A stretch of 64,000 nucleotides of DNA from Dysidea avara. Taxonomy: Eukaryota > Porifera > Demospongiae > Dictyoceratida > Dysideidae. Shown piece after piece: positions 11,687-23,069 of this stretch. Where the stretch lies: assembly GCF_963678975.1 (NCBI RefSeq), contig NC_089281.1, forward strand, positions 24,408,765 through 24,472,764, in the 5' to 3' direction. Each line of letters begins with the position of its first letter. Position 1 is the stretch's first letter. The notes beneath the pieces were generated by a model. That model was not told where the DNA came from. It did not search any database and worked only from the letters and a program-made list of their open reading frames with translations. A program made the position numbers and the translations under genes.

Positions 11687-13734
11687 GGTACACTAGAGCT
11701 CTATTTCAATTACTCACTCTAATAAAACATACGGTAGGCACTGCTTTTCACAACTGATATCAAAATTGAGAGCAAGCTTTTAAAACAAAATGAACTGTTA
11801 ATGGATTTGCTGTAGAACTAGATATAGGGATACTAGCCTCTAACTCACCTAACAAATTGTGTATTCCTTGTGTACTGTAGTCTCTTGGTTTCTTCTGTAG
11901 TGCTTCATTCAACACCAACACAGCCTCCTACATCATTGTAGACCATATTGTATCTTACCTTATGTCTCTTGTTCTCCACATACAAGTTTCCAAGATTAAA
12001 TAAACAAGATGTCACTGAAAGAGAGAAACGTTTACATGCAATAGTGCACTGTATTATAATTCACTTTATTTCCATGCAAAATAAATTTTCATGCAAAAGT
12101 ATTTTTACACTGAATGAATTTTGCATTAATGACTGCACTACTAGAGTAACTTGATCTTTTGCAGTACCGGTAACCACAGTGGAAAAAAGGATTTAGCCAT
12201 GTTCTTGATTCTTATTGTGTCTTAGTTGAAAGCTAGCCATAAGTTACAGTATTAGCTAAAGCCAACAGCAAACCACACAGTTAATGTTTGAAAACCTTCT
12301 ATAGCTAAAAATTTTGCGTAAGAAATTCTCATATAATTTTTACAACACAAAAACTGTTAGACATCAAAACTAGTTTTACAAACTCACAATTTGTTTGCAC
12401 ATTCTATCTTTTTTCAGGTGCAAATTTGAACATTTTGTGCATAATTATCTAATATGGCCTCTCCTGGCCTCCAGGCTACTGAGACATTAAAACTGAGGCA
12501 GAAAATCAGCTCAGCCGTGTGTGGGACAGGCAATAGCATATAATATACACTGGTAGCTGTTGATATACAAATATGCTGTGATCACTGAAGACTCCCTTTA
12601 GCCTACAATACTTGTTAAAAGTAAGAATTAGTCCAGTAATTCAAACAATAGCAGTTGTTGAAGGATTCTACTACTGTCCTATTGCTACTTCAAAGGAGAA
12701 CTACCACTATCCCAAGACTGATAGAGTACACCCAGTACAGGTATAGAAGTGTTGTGTTGTGTGTAAGTAGTATACATGATGGATAATGAATTGAGCTGTG
12801 TAAGTGTACAGAGAGTGTATAGGCTTTCAGTGGATCACTAGTGTGTAGTGATTAAGTATAGTGGATATAGTAGTGGATTACTGTAAAGGAAGTAGCAGCA
12901 AAGTATACCCCACCAGAAACACAAGGATGACTGCATGCATCATGATCATGTCTTTAAACATGAAATTATGACACGTGGAGACCAGTCAGTACAGAATAGC
13001 TACCAGAGTTGCATTTATAGCAGGCATTAGTAGTGACTGTGGATTTAACATAAATAGCTATAGTCTTTCCCTCCCACTGAGTCCATAAAACTTGTTGATA
13101 ATTGTCACTTTAAGCATGCTATTTATCTTAATGTGCTCATTTCAAGACTATAAATTTTATAATTATACTGTTTGAGGTTGTCTAGTCTGTACCTGAACTC
13201 ATGTGAGCTTTAGGATCTTTCACTCCATCAGAGTTAATAACAGCACAATGCTTCAACACCTGGTGTGTGAACAATGTAATAACATGTAATAGTACCAGTA
13301 TGTATCACCTTTTCTGCCTCTACAACATGTCCCAGTGCAGACAACGTCAAACCAAGGTTTAGGTGAGCAGCTAGTAACACAAAAATGAGTATAAGTGTGC
13401 ATGTACATACCATAAAAACAAATGATTACTACAGTACAGTATTGAAGCTATGCAAGTACATGAATTAAGGACACGCCCAACATACCTGCCAGAAAGGTTG
13501 TGGCCTTTTGAAATGAGTCCATGGCCTGTGGGTACTGTCCTTCACCATAAAGAAGTGTTCCCCTGAAGTAGTTACAAAGGAGATGTTACACCATTATTAA
13601 GTGAAAAATCATACACCTTGGCATTTAAAAACAGCTCACATGTAAAACAGTACATGGCAATATGATCCACAACATACATACATACATACAGACATACACA
13701 CACAAAGCAAAAAAAAAAAAAAGCCTTCAGCTGC

Positions 13735-13985
13735 CGTTAAGCGGTCATGCTGCCCTGTGGCCGGCACTAGGGTAGCTGTGCGCTACTCAGGTGCTATGCA
13801 GGCATGCCCTCCTGGGGCAGGACTAGTAACCCGCAGGAGGCTGTACCATGTCTCACAGTTGAAGGTGTGGGCACCCAAAGTCCCACCTGGACCTTCAGCT
13901 GCTCGAGACATGGACAGTTGAGCATTTGTTTCCCCAGTTTACACCAGGTACCCATTGATGTTACAGCTGGGTGGGCACACACACA
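13735..13985 (+). mobile_element. SINE-like dispersed repeat
   Basis: It matches, in inverse orientation, the repeat in V-ATPase intron 7 (59,930-60,108 plus 60,425-60,500). Shared landmarks are 'aacccgcaggaggctg', 'ccatgtctcaca', 'gaaggtgtgggcaccc' and 'gctactcaggtg'. It replaces two TMTC exons that are present in unit B. Confidence 0.6.
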
Positions 13986-14007
13986 CACGCACGCACGCAC
14001 GCACACA

Positions 14008-14039
<32 letters not shown>

Positions 14040-14048
14040 CACACACAA
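13978..14048. repeat. CA/CG-rich microsatellite
   Basis: Mixed (ca)n and (acgc)n tract ending in a run of T, at the edge of the SINE-like repeat. It opens long spurious frames on both strands. Confidence 0.95.
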
Positions 14049-15626
14049 TTTTTTTTTTATTAATGCTTTACAGCACAAGTGCTGAAGGTCTATAGGACAC
14101 CTGGTCCTACAGCCTGCTCAATGACTTTAGCTACATAAGGTGTGCTTGAAAAGTTGCTGAAAGGAGAAAAACCCATTGTTCCTCTCGTATGTCCTCACAA
14201 CAAACAAAACAAAGAAAAATATCACAAACACCAAAAGCACCTGACTTTATTAAACACTCTTACTCCTTTAAATATGGACAAGTCACTTTCTTCATCAGAC
14301 TACTACAGTTGCAGTGGATCAGATAAATCCCTTCTACAGCTAATTAACAAAACAAAATCCAATACTGGGTATGTAAACGATCCTCTCTGCCACAACAAAT
14401 CCAACATTAAAAAAAAACAAGTTTGTAGCTGGGATAAATGGCAACACCATCACACACAACCCAACCAGCAACACTTGACACCTGTCTACCCCTCCAGTGC
14501 CACTAAATATAATGGCTACTCTCAAGTTCTTGATACAAGCAAATAAAATGACTGCTAAACTACTGTACCAAATTACTGTAAAGAGATTTCTTATGTCGTT
14601 TAAAGAATGAAGTACAGGAATTGCCCCCATGGACCAGTCAAAACTAAGGGTAGATGGACACAGCAGTAACCAGGTATTGAACCGGCATTGGCAGGTAACG
14701 AAAAATCAGTGTACGTGTTAAGAAACTGTCTGAATCAGCAGCTGGGTTATCTGAAGCTGAAAAGAATGGTGGCTTGTTTCCCATCACATAAAAATGAAGA
14801 CCAAATAATCCCAGTAATGTCAGTATGATGACTGTCAACCGTCTTCTGAGCCCTGATAATCTGGGCTACAGGGATAAAAAAAAGAAGCATTAGTGTTTAT
14901 CAAGTCATTTTGTAACACATTAACAGTAGTTATGTAATGGTTAAAATGATCCTACAAACCTGCAAAGGCCATATTAAGAGGGAAATACAAAATCTTATCT
15001 ATCCAACATCACCAAAGTGGAAGTGGTGGAAGTAAAAAGAAATGTGCAGTGTTTACGTAAGCACATTACCTTAGGAAGTCTTTCAGTTCCACATTGACCT
15101 GACTGATTAAGAACACATCCACTACACCACACACTCCCAATACTGTTACACTCTGCTCCTTAGAAAATAATGCTAATACAGCACATAACATACTGCACAC
15201 CAGCCAATACCAGTTGAAGTCCACACTTGTTACTGTACTATTATAACTGTATTGTACACTCCTGAAATAGGCTAGTAGAGATGATAGGAAAAACAGACAA
15301 GCATGAATCTCAGCTCTACCAACAACACCTGCAACAGCTTCAGTATGTATGGGATGTAATATGAATAATAGTGTTGCTATAAGTCTTGGAAATGTTGCAG
15401 TCCCAAATATATGTTCAGTCAAATAGAAGAAAGTAAAATAACATTAATTAGGTGATAACCGAAAGGTTCAAATTCTCTGAGTAAGTAATTTAGTTTAAAA
15501 GTGGCAACACAAACAGGCCGATATGATTTGTGGCTGCCACTGTGTTGGAGTGGTGTGCCCCAAAAGTCATTGACTAAAATGTCTGACCATGATGAGTCCG
15601 GACGAAGATCATTATTAGTTATTATG

Positions 15627-16055
15627 GCTGCAGTGTAAAAAGTGTTAACAGTAAATGCAGTGCTTTTCTGAAACACATCAAAACACACATGTGCGCACAC
15701 ACACACACACTACATAGAAATTGCATTCTACAGCTTAATTAATGTATGTATGTAGTATTGATATCTACCTGAATCATTTCCTTGTCTGACTCACACTTGA
15801 TAAACATTTAACTACTACTTGGGTTTCAGAGCCCACCAGTATTACCTTACAAACATAAAGTTTCAGATTCCAACACTAGAAATATAGGTGACCATTTCCT
15901 CATTGCAACTACTAAAATACTGGCTAATCCCACACTGTTATCAGTTGGTACGTCACAACATGTTTTACTACTGTCTAGCTGTCTACAGGCCTACTTGTAA
16001 TACAGCCAGCTTAAATGGCTCTGCTTACTATAGATTAGTACATGCTCACTACATT
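15627..16055. other. Spacer between TMTC (A) and Glb1 (A)
   Basis: Head-to-head spacer of about 430 bp. It contains an acceptor/donor-like pair flanking about 15,765-15,850 on the minus strand that may be a TMTC 5' exon, but the frame there is unclear. The equivalent in unit B is 40,757-41,262. Confidence 0.4.
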
Positions 16056-16569
16056 ATGGAGCCATGGTACATTGGTGCAGTGGAAGAAAGTTGTCAAAAT
16101 TGGACTGAAAACAATGGGAGTAGAACTGTGTAAAAAGTATGTTACAATTACATAAGATTACAGTAAATTATACCACTCTCTTCAGACTACTAGAGCTAAC
16201 ACCTGGTTTGGATGATTACTGTGAAAACATGTTTGAGAATGGCATGGAAGGGATGCAGGAGTATTGTCTCATGATTGTTAAGGCTACCAACACAATTGTA
16301 TACATGATCCACAATACTCACTGGCTAAAATGTCTTTCAACAGAAATGAACTTTATTGAAGGAGTGGAAATTGAAGGCTACTATGTAAGTTACAACAACT
16401 ACTACATTAGTATACTAATTATACCCAACATTACAGGCTTTGGAAGAGGCCATTATAGAGACAATGCAGTCACTTCTCAAAACTGAGTTTAATGTTCATG
16501 TCAGAAAGTCATGTCAGAAAGTCATGGCAGAAATGCTATCAGTTCCTACACTTACTACCTCTAACTTGA
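16056..16569 (+). pseudogene. Glb1A: globin-like gene broken by two frameshifts
   Basis: The exon structure equals intact Glb1B: exon 1 16,056-16,136, exon 2 16,186-16,384, exon 3 16,437-16,569, with the same phase-2 and phase-0 introns. Exon 1 lacks 11 nt around 16,091 compared with Glb1B, which removes the helix-A W-K-K segment and shifts the frame. Exon 3 carries a 13-nt direct duplication ('catgtcagaaagt' twice) near 16,497-16,522. Exon 2 is intact and almost identical to Glb1B, so the loss is recent. Rescue would need two separate compensating events, so a pseudogene is the simplest reading. Confidence 0.85.
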
Positions 16570-16632
16570 CAGTGAAAGAAGAATAAAGAACCATGTAGCA
16601 TATAGATTCGGTGTTAGTTGTAGTTGTATAGT

Positions 16633-16635
16633 GCG

Positions 16636-16669
<34 letters not shown>

Positions 16670-16670
16670 T
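16633..16670. repeat. CA microsatellite downstream of Glb1A
   Basis: (gc)n(ca)n tract, with a shorter counterpart at 41,842-41,867 downstream of Glb1B. Confidence 0.9.
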
Positions 16671-17159
16671 GCCATTGACCATTAATGATTATTACCCTAA
16701 ATGATGATAGCAAACTGCTCACTAATATAGGGAGCATTGCTCAGATCCATGTACAACCTGCTCGTGTGCAATTGTGGTTGACAGCGATGCACTGACTGAA
16801 GATGCAATGATAAACATTCATTATGTGTTGGAAACAGTGTGGGGCATGCCAACAAGTTAATCATACAAGCAAAGTATGGTCATATCTTACATTCTGAGCT
16901 TGAAAAGTAATCAGTCAAGAAGATCCCAGTCATTATCTTTGTTCAAGGTTTTACAGCCCATCCACCCTTTGGAAGCAGAATTTTTCACTTTACTGCAGGT
17001 GGTCTTGCAGTCCAGGTATTTCCACTATACAAATAATCTTAACAAAGACCTGTGGACCTTAACTAAACAACAATGAACTTCATTTAAAGACTGCAAAAGA
17101 ACAATGGAGTACGGCTGTAGTGCTACATGGTGAAGGGAGGTTGTTTATTGAGATTTTTT

Positions 17160-17660
17160 GGAGAAGAATTTATTTAATTGTTGGCAGCTCTGCTGGAAGA
17201 GGGGAGGGGCTCATTTTCCAGAAGGAAAGAACCATTTCCTTCTACAGAGGTCTACCCACAGAGAAGTGAATGGTGGATCAGTATTATCACAACAATATTC
17301 TACTATAGTCAAGGAAAGCTGGAGAAAGTCTAGCCGAAAATTCATTGTCAGAGTAAATGGTGAACTTGTAACATCAAAACAATGTTCGCTTGTACCATGA
17401 CTCGTTGGTCTTGTATAGCAGGTTGTTTTGTACAAACAAACATACAAACTGGTACCTGTACTATTTATCATGAATTGACGTCATTTTCACACTTTCCCAT
17501 ATAAACACCATCAATATTCTATTAACAAGTTTATTGTAGTAAACATCATTATGTAATTCTTATGGTTGTAGATTTAAGGAATTATATAGTACCAGGACTG
17601 AAAGATACAAGTCTTGGGAAAGATGAATTACACGAGATTTCTGCATAAAAACAAAACAAT
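17160..17660 (+). pseudogene. Truncated globin-like gene piece (unit A)
   Basis: An exon-1 segment starting about 17,269 encodes a recognisable helix-A stretch ('STIVKESWRK') but runs directly into intron-1-like sequence, so the second half of exon 1 and the donor are missing. Intron-1 sequence follows, including TGACGTCA at 17,476-17,483. Then comes 'tttaaggaattatatagtacc', the start of exon 2 with a 3-nt insertion, which diverges after about 17,640. The upstream leader ('ccagaaggaaagaaccattt') differs from that of Glb2/Glb3 but recurs at 20,483, 42,437 and 45,655. Confidence 0.75.
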
Positions 17661-19058
17661 CTAGATAATGTGGTAATGATAGTTAACAGTGAAACCCAAA
17701 CTCCAAGACCTAAAATGCTGTGCAGACAGTCTCTCATGTTCTATTGGATCATGCCAAGGTCTACACTATAAAAGTTCTGTTGTTGTAAAGCGTTTGAACT
17801 AGTAATGGGCTCTTTTGCACATGGTGAGAAATATTGGATGTCAGTCATGATAATTCTCATGAAATTGAAGCTTAACTTGAAATTTCAAGATATTGCAAAT
17901 TATACAGCGATTATCCCCAGGTGTTTTCATGAAATGACTTCTCATGAGTAACTTATCGAGTGGCCTGAAAAAGAGGAACTATGGAAGACCATGTACAGTT
18001 GCTTTTGGGTAACATATAGGACTAAGATTGTAGCAATCATTGAGAACACAACTGGAACCTCCAGTCATCATCCACATGGTCTCAATGCAAACATGTAACT
18101 ACAGCATCTGCTTGTAGTGGAAGAGTCAGAGACAAGTTTTTAGACAGTCAAATCAGGATTTTAAAACAAACTGCTACCCTAACTGATCGGGGATTCGAGA
18201 TTGCCAAATATGTGGCAGCTCCAGTAAGCACTGAAGCCCCTACATGACACTAAAGTCACACACACAAAATGTTATAATTTGCAGTGCACAGGGATCAACG
18301 GCATTTTACAAGATAGCTATACTTTTTTATACCTGCATGAAACACTATAGTATATATTCTTTCTTGCAATGACCATAACTCCAAGCACCTAAGTTCATTA
18401 GCTTTTATAAACTCTAACAATGTGTGATGTTGAGTAAAATGGCACCAAGATTTTAAGGTTGGTATTGGCAAGATATGGATGGATACATGCTAAGAAGGCA
18501 GGTAACATTACTTTCAAGCATATCTGTTGGGAATGCTATCCTTGATGTTGTACAGGATAACCGACATGCACTTCTCAATTATCCAGATACGATGTCACAA
18601 GGATCCACTGTACTTACCAGTGAATGTGTCAACCCTCAACAAACATGTCAATAATGAAAAGAGTATTGATGCATTCATTTATTGCTAGTCAACAGGCTAT
18701 CAGGGAATAGGTCACCATTACCAACCAATAACCTGTGCACAGTGATATAATGAACAATCCAGACGTAATATTCAACATCTTCATAACCCCCAATCATTCT
18801 ATCTACCAAAAGAACCACAAGTTAGCCTCAACCAGAATATAAAATTCATTTAATCTGTATGACTGCAATGAGAAATGTAGACAATTTCAGCAAATAAGAA
18901 CAATATGTACACAGTAAACAAGCACAGTACTATAAATTTAGTCATTATCCAATGGTAATATCTAATAGTTATTGAACAAGGCTTAACACCATTTCTACAT
19001 GAGGCAGAGCCGCCATACACAAACTACTAATCATCACTTATTAACACCACACTTTTAC
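17661..19058. other. Duplicated spacer upstream of Glb2A
   Basis: No gene seen. It aligns with 42,870-44,277. The part at about 18,425-18,660 also resembles 21,465-21,680, 43,625-43,860 and 46,565-46,830, so this piece exists four times. Confidence 0.6.
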
Positions 19059-19261
19059 TATTTAAATACTGGATGTAGTAAACGTGTCACTTCTGGTGAT
19101 ATTGTTTGGTGACTGAAACGCTAACAATTTGAGTTGTTCTTAACTGCCACATCATAGTGATCATCAGTGAGTGTACCTACCTATCTAACAATACTACATG
19201 GTTAACTGATTGTTGTGTGTAGTGATATTTAGCTACTCTAGTCTATCCATTTCATTTGTAG
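19059..19261 (+). promoter_or_regulatory. Glb2A promoter and 5' leader intron
   Basis: A TATA-like TATTTAAA lies at 19,059-19,066, followed by a block shared by all Glb2/Glb3 copies ('ctggatgtagtaaac', 'gccacatcatagtgatcatc'). A likely leader intron runs from gtgagt at 19,167 to ttgtag at 19,261, leaving only 'atc' before the ATG. Conservation across four paralogues supports a real promoter/leader cassette. Confidence 0.6.
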
Positions 19262-19264
19262 ATC

Positions 19265-20017
19265 ATGAACAGTGGACCAATATTGCACCAACAACATTCT
19301 ACAATGGTCAAGGATAGCTGGAGAAAAGTCTCTAGCAGGAAAAGTTTAGAAGAAGTGGGTAAAGAATTGTGCAAAAAGTAAGTAATTCTTGTCAGAGTAA
19401 ATGGTGAGCTTCCATACAGTGTAACTAACATCAAAACAATGTTTGCTTGTACCATGACTGGTTGGTCTTGTATGGCAGGTTGTTCTTTACACACAAACAG
19501 ACAAAATGGCACCTGTACAGGCTGTTGTGGGCTGCACTGTATGTACTGTAATTTGTCAATTGACGTCATTTTGCGTAATTCTTCATATTATCACCATCAA
19601 TATTCTATTAACAAGTTTATTGTAGTAAACATCATTACAAATAATTCTTATATGGTTACAGATTTAAGGAATTAGTACCAGGATTAGACACCAGTATTGG
19701 GGATGGTGATTTGCAACATTTCTGCTATATGGTCATCCTGACAACAAATGAATTTATAAAGAATATTCATAACACGCAATGGCTGAAAAGCATTGCTCTC
19801 AGGATGGCCACTATATATGGAGTGGACGTCAATGGATATATTGTAAGTATCTATGATAATATTAATGATCAGTCTTTATCTTGTACATGTGTAGGTGTTA
19901 GAAGATGCCATCATTGAAACATTACAAGCTCTAATGCAAGAAGAGTTTACTGCAGATGTAAAGGAGTCTTGGGAGATGTTTTATCAATATATTCACCTGT
20001 TGCCTAGATACCAATAA
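19265..20017 (+). CDS. Glb2A: globin-fold protein, 138 aa, three exons
   Basis: Exons are 19,265-19,377, 19,662-19,842 and 19,895-20,017. Intron 1 splits a Lys codon after two bases (phase 2) at the end of helix B, and intron 2 is phase 0 just before 'VLEDAIIETLQ'. These are the classical globin B12.2 and G7.0 positions. The protein has helix-A 'VKDSW', a C-region 'KELVPGL', the F/FG region 'ALRMATIYGV' and the H-helix 'SWEMFYQYIHLLP'. In a normal globin a His (F8) stands three residues before the Tyr of this YGV; here it is Ala, next to Met. The CD1 Phe is also not evident. There is no signal peptide or membrane segment. It is about 88-90% identical to Glb2B by eye. Haem binding is doubtful; function unknown. 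Confidence 0.85.
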
Positions 20018-20371
20018 ACACTTACACTCATACACTATAGTTGTAATATCACTTTATTTTCTGTACTAGTATTAGCTTATCTGTATATAGTGAAACCACT
20101 AAGATAGATATTAACGTATACAATGTTGAATACCATGTTAATCCATTCTATACAGATTATAATTCCACTTTGGAGATATAATCAGAATATATATATAGAG
20201 CAGTTATATATGTCTGATGTTTGGAGGTATCATAAGATAAGTATTACATGAACCCTACAGGATTTCACTATATTGCGGGTGGTCTTGCTATCCAGGAATT
20301 ATCACCCTACAAATAAAGGCCATCAACAGTGAACTTCACTTTGGGCCTGCAAAAGAATGATGGAGTAGGCT

Positions 20372-20720
20372 ATGTCCGGTCCAAGTGCCACCACAGTGCT
20401 GCATGGTGAAGGGAGGTTGTTTATTAAACTGAGGTTCTTTTGGAGAACAATTGGCAGTTCTGCTGGGGGAGTGGCTCATATTCCAGAAGGAAAGAACCAT
20501 TTCCTGCTCAGCTTTCTACAGAAGTCTGCTCACAGAGAGGACCAGTATTGTCACAACAAGATTCTAAGAACAGTTGGAGAAAAGTCACTAGCAGAATAAG
20601 TTTAGAAATTGGAATAGAGTTGCACAAAAAGTAATTCTTTTTAAATGGTGAGCTTCCATACAGTAAATATACTGAAATCGTACTTGCAAAGTCAATTACT
20701 GTGTTAGCACATTTCATGCA
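20372..20720 (+). pseudogene. Globin-like exon-1 scrap (unit A)
   Basis: The leader-like stretch 'ccagaaggaaagaaccattt' is followed by an exon-1 remnant at about 20,536-20,631 with an internal deletion (the start of helix A is lost), a weak donor 'aaaaagtaattc', and a short piece of intron 1. No exon 2 or 3 follows. The counterpart in unit B is at 45,580-46,030. Confidence 0.65.
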
Positions 20721-21915
20721 TACACAACATTTAACTTTGTTAGTGATATAATCAGAAAACAGTTCAGTACAAATCTGATGCCTGAAAGTACTTCAGAATA
20801 ATTGACACATCTTAGTGGTTGTTTGATCCGACTGTATTCCTTTGTGAACAAGAGTACAGAACTTCATCCAGCTATATGCCTTACATGAACATCTCTTTTA
20901 CTTAAAATCACTGAATTCCATTTCTGTGAGTACAGATTGATGGTAACATTTTGATTTTGATTAATCAGAACAGAAATTTGGTAACCAGACTCTATGGTAA
21001 AACTTTCAAGCTACGGCACAACACAATTTAGTAGAAACATTGTACATCAATTATTGATCTCTAGTAGAGCTTTAAAATCACTCACTCAAGCACTGTGCTT
21101 ACAAGTTCTACTACCTGTTAACATTAAACATGTGCACACTAGACCTCCTACACCCTCCAAGTACAGTACACCAACTTCCACTTAGCAGAAATGTAATCTG
21201 ATTGCTCTAATAGGGTAGGCAGTTGAGTAATTAATGAGCCCCTTATATTGTACTGATTTCAAACAAACTGTAATCACTTGCAAATCTCTAGTACATAGAT
21301 AAAGTTGTGACAAGGATCCTTACTGAACAGCAATTCGAATGATGCCCACCATGATGACGTAAGATCAATAAACAGTTATCTTGTGCAGTTATAAACATGA
21401 AATTCTTTCTCGAAATGCTAACAGCCATAACTTTTGAGTGTTTAAGTTTGGTGGTATTTATGAACTGTAAAACTATGTGAGTAAAACGGAGCCAGATTTA
21501 AGTTTGGGAGGTAGTATTGCTCAGATATGGACAAACACATACTAAGGAGGCAGATAAGGTTAAAATATACCTGTCAGGGATGTAATCCTTGGTAATATGA
21601 ACTCCTCAGATGCCACTCCACCCAGTGAATGTGTCAATTGTCACTGAACAAACATGTCAGTAATAGTGAAGAAGGAAGGCACTTTATTTAGACCACAATG
21701 TATCTATATTTTATTAGACTATTAACAGTCCAGGGAATCAATGGGTCACCAACCCTCCACCAATAAACCTGTGCACACAGTGACACAATGAGCAAGCCAC
21801 TGAGACAATGTTGCAACACCTTCAGTGGCCCCCAATCAAGTAAGAAAAACAACTTCAACCTCAAATGTACACCTTTCTATCTATCAAAAGTGCCAAGTTA
21901 GCCTCAATCAGTGTA
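20721..21915. other. Duplicated spacer
   Basis: Aligns with about 46,060-47,055 in unit B. No supported gene. It contains one of four copies of the spacer block also found near 18,425. Confidence 0.55.
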
Positions 21916-21971
21916 CAGTGAAACCTCGTTAATAGGGCCATCTATAGGACCCATGATAAGCGGCCCTATAC

Positions 21972-22885
21972 TAAGGTAGGGGCGGGCGTTTCCGGACAAA
22001 GTTTGTACAAGTATTAGAAAATTATTTATTTCTCCTCGAGAGAAGAACACATTCTAACATGCTTGGTGCCAAATGGTAGCCAATGAAATAGGCTATCAGT
22101 GGTATAAATTGTGAGTGGTAAAGGGTAGGGTGCTAGGAGAAAGAACGGTCTAAATTTGCAATTTGAGAAAATGCTAAAAATTTATGTGGCTGGGGTTTCC
22201 GGACACCAGTAAAAGTAGGCATACCTGGCATTGCTATGGGAATTGATGCACTCCACTGAGTTCCATGGCCCAGCAGAGACTGATAGCGTTCTGTTTGGCT
22301 GGTTACTTTGCTTATGGCAGTGATTTTTTTAGCAGCAGAATTGCGTTATGCTACTCCTGACCTTGCAGTTGTCTTGCAACGCTTTCAAAGATGCGAAGTT
22401 TGGTCTACTGCCTGGAAATCTGTACCAGCCCTTACCTGAACACAGAAACAGCATACTTTAGCAATGTGGCCCAGTTGCTGCAGGCTTCTCCAGGCTGCTG
22501 GTTGTGCTAATTGCGCATTCAAGTTGACATGACGCAGGTAATGGGCCAGTTTTACTATCTCTAAACCATATATCCGTTCACTGTATAGTGTGATTGACAA
22601 TAATTTGTGGTGCATATGGTCGCTTAGAATTATGAACGATGCCCTCAATCTACTATTAACATGCATATAGAAAGTTTTTTTACACAAAAATATTCTACAT
22701 GCGCAAGCAATTCTCAGTAATCCTTGAAGCTATTGAGATAAAACTTTGGTATTTTATAGCACACAAGTGGGGTACTTAGGTACTCAAACCATAGGCTGAT
22801 TGGTTTCCATTCCATCCCTCAGTAGCGGATTATAAACTAAGTATCCGGAATACGCAGTTGTCCGGAAACCCCCTTACTTACCTTA
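21972..22885. mobile_element. TIR element with 'gtttccggacaa' ends
   Basis: The left end reads 'taaggta...gcgtttccggacaa' and the right end is its inverse 'ttgtccggaaacccc...tacctta'. A further internal 'gtttccggaca' lies at 22,195. No coding region. It lies inside the pogo-like shell. Confidence 0.55.
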
Positions 22886-23069
22886 CTGAATTAATGCAGT
22901 CACTATACAGTGTTGGGAATAACGCGTTACATAATAGTTATTACATTTTGTGATTTCAAGTAATATAACACGTTAGTATATCATAGTCTAGTAATATAAC
23001 TTTCAAGGAACCCATTGTTCGTTATATTAGTAACGAAAGTAATGTGTTATTATGCAACACGTTACTATT

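Larger units (their letters stand above)
10597..15626 (-). pseudogene. TMTC-family gene, unit A copy (broken)
   Basis: The exons mirror the intact unit B gene: 15,070-15,626, about 14,286-14,865, part of the 39,271-39,365 equivalent at 14,172-14,246, then 13,486-13,562, 13,309-13,370, 13,193-13,259, 11,959-12,014, 11,849-11,927, 11,246-11,368, 10,827-10,908 and about 10,597-10,714. Damage relative to unit B includes a 19-nt deletion near 15,430, a 4-nt insertion near 14,690, one extra base in exon 11,246-11,368, and a 7-nt deletion at the first exon edge. The equivalents of 38,709-38,823 and 38,999-39,027 are replaced by repeats, and the last two coding exons are absent. The conserved HTEAVAGVVGRAE and DUF1736 blocks are still readable. 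It is a decayed duplicate. Confidence 0.85.

Noticed and set aside
13794..14085. ORFs of 93-94 codons on both strands rich in Cys-Val or Thr-His
   Set aside because: They are produced by the CA/CG microsatellite and a SINE-like repeat.
20011..20020. AATAAA overlapping the Glb2A stop (also 45,221-45,226 in Glb2B)
   Set aside because: Using it as a poly(A) signal would leave almost no 3' UTR; probably coincidental.
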